Source of the DNA: Verrucomicrobiales bacterium
GTDB taxonomy: Bacteria > Verrucomicrobiota > Verrucomicrobiia > Limisphaerales > Palsa-1400
DNA length: 7,359 nt
Reading direction: 5' to 3'
Assembly (NCBI GenBank): GCA_028293405.1
Contig: JAQGOW010000047.1
Location: forward strand, 1 to 7,359
Shown: piece after piece, positions 1-4,857 of the stretch
Layout of the letters: each line of letters opens with the position of its first letter
Numbering within the stretch: the first letter of the stretch is position 1
The notes under the pieces: generated by a model
The model's database searches: none
Told to the model about the DNA's origin: nothing
What the model saw: only the letters and a program-made list of their open reading frames with translations
Program-made: the position numbers and the translations under genes

Positions 1-3
1 CGT

Positions 4-88
4 GTGTCCATCGCGGTTCGTGACATCATCGAATCTATTTCGGATTTCGGATTTCGGATTTCGAAATTTTCCGCGTCCATCCGTGGTT
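4..88. repeat. Pair of similar GTCCATC-type intergenic segments
   Basis: The segment around 4-18 (TGTCCATCGCGGTT) resembles the one around 74-88 (CGTCCATCCGTGGTT), and the two flank the heptamer array. From memory, CGTGTCCATCCGTGGTT-like sequence is a dispersed intergenic element in several environmental genomes including Verrucomicrobiota; I could not check this. The resemblance is short and imperfect, so chance is possible. Confidence 0.35.
37..62. repeat. ATTTCGG heptamer tandem repeat, about 3.7 copies
   Basis: Three exact copies of ATTTCGG (37-43, 44-50, 51-57) are followed by a partial copy ATTTCG (58-62 plus the next base diverging to A). The end of the array forms the palindrome ATTTCGAAAT (58-67). 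Short tandem arrays of this kind occur in intergenic DNA and can expand or contract by slippage. Whether it affects dnaX expression cannot be told from the sequence. Confidence 0.85.
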
Positions 89-136
89 AAATTTTTTCCT
101 TCGACCTTGCGCCGTCAACCTTTACCTTTGAGATAG

Positions 137-1993
137 ATGTCTTACCAGGTCATAGCTCGAAAATATCGCCCCCAACGATTCGAAGAAGTCGTCGGCCAGG
201 AACACGTGTCGCAAACCCTGACCAACGCCATCAAACAGAATCGCATCGCGCACGCCTACCTCTTCGTCGGCCCACGCGGCACCGGTAAAACAACGATGGC
301 GCGAATCTTCGCCAAATGCCTCAACGCCACTGGAGGCCCTCGCGTCGACTTCCCTGATAGCGATCCGAAAGTCCAGGAAATCGCCGAAGGCCGTTCCCTC
401 GACGTCCTTGAAATCGACGGCGCCAGCAACAATGGTGTCGAGCAAGTCCGCGACCTGCGCGACACCTGCAAATACGCCCCGGCTTCATCAAAATTCAAAA
501 TTTACATCATTGACGAAGTCCACATGCTCTCCAATGCGGCTTTCAATGCGCTTCTGAAAACTTTGGAAGAACCACCGGCGCATGTGAAATTCATGTTCGC
601 GACCACGGAGCCCGATAAAGTTCTGCCGACCATTCTCTCGCGTTGCCAACGCTTCGACCTGCGCCGGATTCCCAGCGCGCTCATCGTTAAGCATCTCGCC
701 GAAATTTCGACGAAAGAAGGCGTGAAGATCGACGAGCCGGCCCTGCTCGCCATTGCGCGCGGAGCCGACGGCGGAATGCGTGACGCCGAATCGACGCTCG
801 ATCAGCTCATCAGCTTCTGCGGGAACGAAATTGCCGAAGCGGATGTCCTCTCGATGTTCGGCCTCGCCGCGCAAAGTCAGGTCATCGCGCTCACCGATGC
901 AATTCTTGCCGGGAACGCCGAAGATGCTTTGCGACAACTCAACGACTTGGCGCAACAAGGCAAAGAACTCGGCCGTCTAGTCACAGAACTGCTCGGTCAT
1001 TTCCGTAACCTGCTTATTTTTCAGGTGTCAAAAGGCGACATGCGGCTGGTCGAAGCCACCGAATCCCAGGCCGGTGCATTGAAACAACAGTCGTCGTTGC
1101 TGAGCCCGGAAGCATTGACTCGCATGCTGGATATCTTGACCGAGTGCGAAGGCTCTTTGCGCGACACCACGTCGAAAAAAATATTGGTAGAAATCACCGC
1201 GCTTAAAATGATCGAAGCACGCAACGCCGTGAGCCTCGACAGTGTACTTAAGCAATTGCAGCAATTACGCGAAGGCGGCGGAGGCGGTGGTAGCACCAGC
1301 GGAGGCAGCGTGCCCACGCGTGCCGCAGCACCCGCTGCTCAACCCGTCCGCCAACCTGCGCCAGCTCCCGCTCCAGCTAAAGCGAGCCCAATGACCGCTG
1401 CAGCCCCAGTCGTTGCTGCTCCTGCAGCACCAGTGGTAGCTGCCCCAGCACCTTCAGTCGCGCCGGTGGCAGTTTCGAGTGATATAGAAGCAATTTGGCA
1501 AGGATTGCTCAGCCGCGTGACGTCCTTCGCGCGTTCTTATATTGAGAACGCCCACCCTGTTTCGTTTAACGGAAAAATTTTCGTAATCGGTTTCGGTGCC
1601 GAACATGCCGACAACATTTCGTTGCTGGATAACCCAAAAAACCAGGCAATGCTGCAAGCCAAACTTGGCGAACTCGGTCATCCGAATGTCGCAGTCAAAT
1701 TCATCAAAGCCGAGCCACCAGCCGATCGCGTCCGTGCTGAAGCTCCAGTGGAACCTGAGCCCGCACCCGCGCCAGCTCCAGTCGCATCGTCTCCTCAACA
1801 AACCGCCCCTTGGGAGACACCCGCGCCACAGAAGCCAGCACCGATTGCGACAGCAAAAGCCGCTGCGCCAGCCACCACGGCAGCACCCGCTGCGGCGAAG
1901 GTGAGCAAAGACGATTTCAAAAACGATCCGTTAATAAAAAAGGCCCTTGAGATCTTCAAAGGCCAGATTGTTGATGTTCGAACTTCGACCTAA
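137..1993 (+). CDS. dnaX: DNA polymerase III subunit gamma/tau (DnaX)
   Basis: DnaX is the AAA+ subunit of the replicative clamp loader, which opens the sliding clamp using ATP; the tau form also ties polymerase to the DnaB helicase. The 618 residues are close to the 643 of E. coli tau. The N-terminus (MSYQVIARKYRP) is the canonical start. Walker A GPRGTGKT is at 45-52, Walker B DEVH at 126-129, and the sensor-1/SRC region ATTEPDKVLPTILSRC at 155-170. The clamp-loader oligomerisation region runs to about 360. A Gly then Ala/Pro-rich linker (380-447), a folded C-terminal domain (about 449-525), a second Ala/Pro linker (530-588) and a conserved tail (FKNDPLIKKALEIF, 594-607) follow. The zinc-binding insert of E. 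coli DnaX (about 60-86 here) keeps its length but lacks all four ligand cysteines. The gene is not followed by ybaB-recR, its common partners; a convergent gene begins five bases later. Confidence 0.97.
   Translation: MSYQVIARKYRPQRFEEVVGQEHVSQTLTNAIKQNRIAHAYLFVGPRGTGKTTMARIFAKCLNATGGPRVDFPDSDPKVQEIAEGRSLDVLEIDGASNNGVEQVRDLRDTCKYAPASSKFKIYIIDEVHMLSNAAFNALLKTLEEPPAHVKFMFATTEPDKVLPTILSRCQRFDLRRIPSALIVKHLAEISTKEGVKIDEPALLAIARGADGGMRDAESTLDQLISFCGNEIAEADVLSMFGLAAQSQVIALTDAILAGNAEDALRQLNDLAQQGKELGRLVTELLGHFRNLLIFQVSKGDMRLVEATESQAGALKQQSSLLSPEALTRMLDILTECEGSLRDTTSKKILVEITALKMIEARNAVSLDSVLKQLQQLREGGGGGGSTSGGSVPTRAAAPAAQPVRQPAPAPAPAKASPMTAAAPVVAAPAAPVVAAPAPSVAPVAVSSDIEAIWQGLLSRVTSFARSYIENAHPVSFNGKIFVIGFGAEHADNISLLDNPKNQAMLQAKLGELGHPNVAVKFIKAEPPADRVRAEAPVEPEPAPAPAPVASSPQQTAPWETPAPQKPAPIATAKAAAPATTAAPAAAKVSKDDFKNDPLIKKALEIFKGQIVDVRTST
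1936..1964 (-). terminator. Rho-independent terminator of the secreted-protein gene, inside dnaX
   Basis: Read on the minus strand, GGCCTTTGA pairs with TCAAGGGCC around a 5-base loop (AGATC), nine pairs with one U-G wobble, followed directly by six T residues (1941-1936) and then ATTAA. It lies 35 bases past the stop codon of the minus-strand gene. On the plus strand the wobble becomes a C-A mismatch and no T-run follows, so the signal points to the minus-strand gene. It overlaps the codons for the conserved DnaX tail. Confidence 0.75.
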
Positions 1994-1998
1994 GTCGA

Positions 1999-3936
1999 TT
2001 ACGGCAAAGTAAACGTGCCGGTTGCAGTGCCAGTTCCACCAGCGGTGATCGTGGCGATAAAATCACCCTGCTGACCAGTCAGGCCGGTGAAGTGGAGAAG
2101 AAGACGGATGACGACCGTCTTTCCTTTGACAGTGCCGCCGAGAATGTTCAACTCTGCGACATTCGCAGAAGTGGAGACGTAACTCGAGTAGTTGAAATTG
2201 GCATTGCCAAAATTCGCAATGTCACTGCTCGTCACCGTCGTGGTGCCGGACGGTCCGAAGTTGAACGTCATCGTGTTGAGTCCGGCAAACGTTCCGGTCT
2301 TCTTATCGACGTTCAGCGTGAGCACGCCATTGCCGATGTCGCCGGGCGCTTGGACAAGGCCGTTTGTGCCAGCGGTGAGATCTTCACCGATGAAGAAGTA
2401 GCCACTCGAAGAAGTGTCGAGGAAGAAGCCGCCGGCCCAGTTGGTCTTCGGCAGAATGGTGCCCTGCAAGGTTGTGACACGATGGTTCACCGGACGCGTG
2501 AGCGTGCCGCGAATGTTGCCGAACGATGTCACTTGGAAAGTGAAGTCATTGAGGTCGACGTTGATGGTGTTGTTCGACCTCCAGGTCAGATGACTGCTGA
2601 GCGGATAGGGCAAATCATCACCGCCAACGGTGGCCATGCCGTCGGTCCATTCCATGATCGAGACGTTGGCAGGCGGTTGGATAAAGAGCGAGCCGATGAC
2701 ATCCTGGCGCTCCGAGAATTCATTGGTGAACGCGCCAATGTGGCTCGCCGGATGGAACCAGTACGAGACGCCGTGCAAGCTGCTTTGCGGAATGTTGGTG
2801 ATGTTGATCCATCCCATGAACGCGCCGTTATTCGCGCCATAAGGTGCGGCGAACATCGGCCAAAAACCGTCTTTGGAAACGGTGGTCGATTGGCTGATGG
2901 ATTTACCATCGGCGAGCACGCCGTTCATGCGCAAGTTGCCAGCGCCATCGACGAACACGTTGGCATAGCCGTTGCCGCCAACCGACGGATTCGTGCCGAT
3001 GACCATGTTGTATTGGCCAGCGAATTGGCAGAGGTTCGTCTTCAGATCGAAGACGTTGCGATCACCAACCATGCTCGCAGTGACCGGCGCAGTGACGTCG
3101 CCTGTGACATGGTCGGATGTGCCGCTCAAATCCAATTGGATGTGACCGGAAATGGGATTGCGACCGCGCGTCGAGAAGTCTGCGGCACCAGTTGCGTCGA
3201 AGCGACCGGTGGCAGTTCCAGATGTGTTGCCGACGTTGATGCGTAGAACGTAAGTGTCCGGTTTGTTGATCAACAGATTGAACGAACCCGAGCTCGTGCC
3301 GTTGATATTGTTCGTGTTCAAGATCAGTCCGTTGTAGACGCCACGAACTTTTTGGAGCGGGTGCGGCGTGAAGTTCGCCGTGAGGTTCGCGTTTTCAGTC
3401 ATGGTGAACGCCAGGCTCGAGTTCGTGCTGTTCGTGCTCCCGGTCCAGCCAGTGAACGTCCAGTCAGGCGCAGCAATTGCCGTGAGGTGTAGCGTTGAGC
3501 CGACCAACTGCGTGCTGCCGTTCAAATTTGGAACGACGCTGCCATTGCCGTTGGTGGTAACTGTGAGCGTGCTGAACACGTTGAGTGTTACAATGCGCGT
3601 CGTCGTGGCAGACTGCGCGTTGCCGACCGTCGTGCTCTGCGCGACAATGGTGTTCGCGCCGGGCGAGAGGTTGACATCGGTTTGCCAATTGGTGGTGCCA
3701 CTGGCGGTTTGGGCATTGCCATTGACCGTCACCGTAACGAACGAGATCGGATCATTGGTGTCGCTGGACCTCGCGGTGCCGCGAACTGTGACGACAGCGT
3801 TGGTGGTGCGCAGGCCGTTGCCTGGCGATGTCACCGTCACGAGCGGCGTTGCTGCACGCGCCGTGCCGGCGATAAGAAATAAACCGATGACGCAAGCAAC
3901 AATTGCTGCGCGGGATGTTTGTAGCCAGTTCTTCAT
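1999..3936 (-). CDS. Secreted beta-rich protein with Ig-like and InlB B-repeat domains
   Basis: This is a 645-residue exported protein of unknown function. The start at 3936 is chosen because GGAGGT lies four bases upstream and a signal peptide begins at once: a basic N-terminus (MKNWLQTSR), a hydrophobic core (11-24) and an A-R-A cleavage site at 26-28. An open frame extends upstream to 4056 but would bury the signal. Residues about 30-118 look like a bacterial Ig-like domain (VTVTSPGNG onward); 122-191 match a divergent InlB B-repeat (GNGSV at 130-134, FTGWTG at 161-166, ending LTANFT). From about 196 on there are Thr/Asn/Gly-rich beta modules with recurring motifs (RGVYNG 198-203, AGQYNM 306-311, GYANVFVDGAGN 323-334, GFWPMFAAPYG 357-367). 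I recall such modules in Verrucomicrobiota surface proteins. There is no LPXTG, PEP-CTERM or transmembrane anchor at the C-terminus, so it may be released or surface-associated. Adhesion or matrix function is conjecture. It converges on dnaX. Confidence 0.88.
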   Translation of the reverse strand: MKNWLQTSRAAIVACVIGLFLIAGTARAATPLVTVTSPGNGLRTTNAVVTVRGTARSSDTNDPISFVTVTVNGNAQTASGTTNWQTDVNLSPGANTIVAQSTTVGNAQSATTTRIVTLNVFSTLTVTTNGNGSVVPNLNGSTQLVGSTLHLTAIAAPDWTFTGWTGSTNSTNSSLAFTMTENANLTANFTPHPLQKVRGVYNGLILNTNNINGTSSGSFNLLINKPDTYVLRINVGNTSGTATGRFDATGAADFSTRGRNPISGHIQLDLSGTSDHVTGDVTAPVTASMVGDRNVFDLKTNLCQFAGQYNMVIGTNPSVGGNGYANVFVDGAGNLRMNGVLADGKSISQSTTVSKDGFWPMFAAPYGANNGAFMGWINITNIPQSSLHGVSYWFHPASHIGAFTNEFSERQDVIGSLFIQPPANVSIMEWTDGMATVGGDDLPYPLSSHLTWRSNNTINVDLNDFTFQVTSFGNIRGTLTRPVNHRVTTLQGTILPKTNWAGGFFLDTSSSGYFFIGEDLTAGTNGLVQAPGDIGNGVLTLNVDKKTGTFAGLNTMTFNFGPSGTTTVTSSDIANFGNANFNYSSYVSTSANVAELNILGGTVKGKTVVIRLLLHFTGLTGQQGDFIATITAGGTGTATGTFTLP

Positions 3937-3940
3937 AGTT

Positions 3941-3946
3941 ACCTCC
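3941..3946 (-). promoter_or_regulatory. Strong Shine-Dalgarno site deciding the start at 3936
   Basis: The minus strand reads GGAGGT, four bases before ATG. It is the best ribosome binding site in the window and supports the signal-peptide start over the upstream in-frame starts near 4008 and 4056, which lack comparable sites. Confidence 0.85.
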
Positions 3947-3961
3947 GGGGGGAATGAACCC

Positions 3962-3979
3962 CGTGCAGTTTGTTGCACG
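3962..3979 (-). promoter_or_regulatory. Hairpin in the leader of the secreted-protein gene
   Basis: On the minus strand CGTGCA and TGCACG form a perfect six-pair stem around the loop ACAAAC. No T-run follows, so it is not an intrinsic terminator. It sits about 15 bases upstream of the Shine-Dalgarno site and abuts a second possible GGGG/CCCC hairpin (about 3947-3962). A role in mRNA stability or translation control is possible but unproven. Confidence 0.4.
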
Positions 3980-4027
3980 TTGTCTTGGGTCTGTTCCTTG
4001 CAATTCATACGAATTTCCGTTGGTGAT

Positions 4028-4056
4028 GTTTTATCCGGTTGACTGGTTTGCGCCAA
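4028..4056 (-). promoter_or_regulatory. Candidate sigma-70-type promoter for the secreted-protein gene
   Basis: On the minus strand TTGGCG (4056-4051) and TAAAAC (4033-4028) are separated by exactly 17 bases; each matches four of six positions of the -35 and -10 consensus. Transcription would start near 4021, giving an untranslated leader of roughly 85 bases. If real, the gene can be expressed separately from the upstream transferase and synthetase genes. Promoter consensus in this phylum is poorly known to me. Confidence 0.35.
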
Positions 4057-4092
4057 TCGGGGTGCGGCGGACTTGAAGACTGCAAATACGCC

Positions 4093-4857
4093 TTAACGGC
4101 AGTAAAGGAATCCACCAGTAGCGGCAGCACAGGGCAGTTCAGCATCTACAGAGAGGGCAGGAGACCAACGCCAGGTGCGAACATTTCGGACAGGTCCCTT
4201 AATCGCCAGAGACGCGGCGTACCCAACAGCCGGTGTCAGCGGGATGACTGCAATATCATCAGCAGCCACGGGGTGTTCTTCAACGATGCCCTGACCGGTG
4301 CACTTGGAAATGGATTCTTTTTCCGTCCAACATTTGTAAAAAGTTTCCAGCCGATCTTCGGCCGGTGCGGACAGGAATTGTTTGCGGGCGGCATCAGAGA
4401 AAAACCGAACGGCGATCTCAGACATCTCAGGCATCTCGTTCATCAGTTCGACGTCAACGCCGATATCCGATTGAACTGACACAGCAATCAAAGCGAGGTC
4501 GCTGGAGTGCGAGATGTTAAAACGGAGATCGTGCGCCGGATGGAGCAGGTAAGGTTTACCCGCGTGTCCATATCCGAATTGCACCGCGGCGGGAGCCGTG
4601 TCGACATAGGACGCCAAGATGTGCCGCAGCGAGCCGCGGCCGGCAATGAAACGGTTTTGCTCGTGAACTAAGGGTGAACGTTCGCAGCGTGAAAGTTCAT
4701 CGGCTGAAAGAACGTTGCGCATTGCGTCCAGAGTCTCTGCCTCGATGCAGAGAGACACGGACCAGACGTGAACTTCGTCGGGGCGCAGAGGTGGGGCCGT
4801 TGTCGCAGGTCTCCACAAATGCTCGATGTTGCTAAGCGGCTGCATGGGCGCGGGCAT
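4093..4857 (-). CDS. Sfp-type 4'-phosphopantetheinyl transferase
   Basis: This enzyme moves the 4'-phosphopantetheine arm of coenzyme A onto the conserved serine of carrier proteins, turning apo-synthetases into active holo forms in the cytoplasm. The 254 residues fit the Sfp class (about 220-250). Recognisable family motifs are GKPYL (100-104), FNISHS (113-118), GVDVE (133-137, with Asp135 and Glu137 as probable magnesium ligands) and the W-x-x-K-E-S-x-x-K signature (177-185; Lys180, Glu181, Lys185) followed by GQG (188-190). All key residues are present. Its start lies 26 bases inside the 3' end of the synthetase gene, suggesting translational coupling; a second in-frame ATG at 4845 is possible, and neither has a clear Shine-Dalgarno site. 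Its likely substrate is the carrier domain of the overlapping synthetase, though such enzymes are often promiscuous. The last 25 or so residues are not conserved to my eye. Confidence 0.94.
   Translation of the reverse strand: MPAPMQPLSNIEHLWRPATTAPPLRPDEVHVWSVSLCIEAETLDAMRNVLSADELSRCERSPLVHEQNRFIAGRGSLRHILASYVDTAPAAVQFGYGHAGKPYLLHPAHDLRFNISHSSDLALIAVSVQSDIGVDVELMNEMPEMSEIAVRFFSDAARKQFLSAPAEDRLETFYKCWTEKESISKCTGQGIVEEHPVAADDIAVIPLTPAVGYAASLAIKGPVRNVRTWRWSPALSVDAELPCAAATGGFLYCR

Larger units (their letters stand above)
1..136. other. Intergenic region upstream of dnaX
   Basis: No gene or RNA gene can be supported here. The stretch is AT-richer than its surroundings and holds a heptamer tandem repeat (37-62) and two similar segments, near 4-18 and 74-88, listed separately. 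A convincing promoter for dnaX was not found; the dnaX transcript may start here from an unrecognised signal or further upstream. Immediately before the dnaX ATG there is only a weak GAG-type Shine-Dalgarno match (about 130-132). Confidence 0.6.

Noticed and set aside
2044..2067. GGTGAT/ATCACC inverted repeat as a terminator for dnaX
   Set aside because: The stem is six pairs with a 12-base loop and no T-run follows on the plus strand, so it does not qualify as an intrinsic terminator.
2092..3246. A 384-codon open frame on the plus strand opposite the secreted-protein gene
   Set aside because: It is rich in Arg, Asp, Glu and Val with no recognisable domain or ribosome site. The minus-strand frame has a signal peptide, named domains, a strong Shine-Dalgarno site and a terminator, so the plus-strand frame is a shadow.
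3368..4042. A 224-codon plus-strand frame with hydrophobic stretches opposite the N-terminal half of the secreted-protein gene
   Set aside because: The Val/Leu-rich look comes from reading Thr/Asn/Val codons backwards. It covers the promoter-like and ribosome binding signals of the opposite gene and has no domain of its own.
3937..4056. N-terminal extension of the secreted protein to a start at 4056 or 4008
   Set aside because: The frame is open, but these starts would place the signal peptide internally and lack a good ribosome site, while the start at 3936 has GGAGGT and an immediate signal sequence. The 4056 start also overlaps the candidate -35 element.
4039..4479. A 146-codon plus-strand frame opposite the transferase gene
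   Set aside because: It has no family resemblance and lies opposite a gene with all key transferase motifs.
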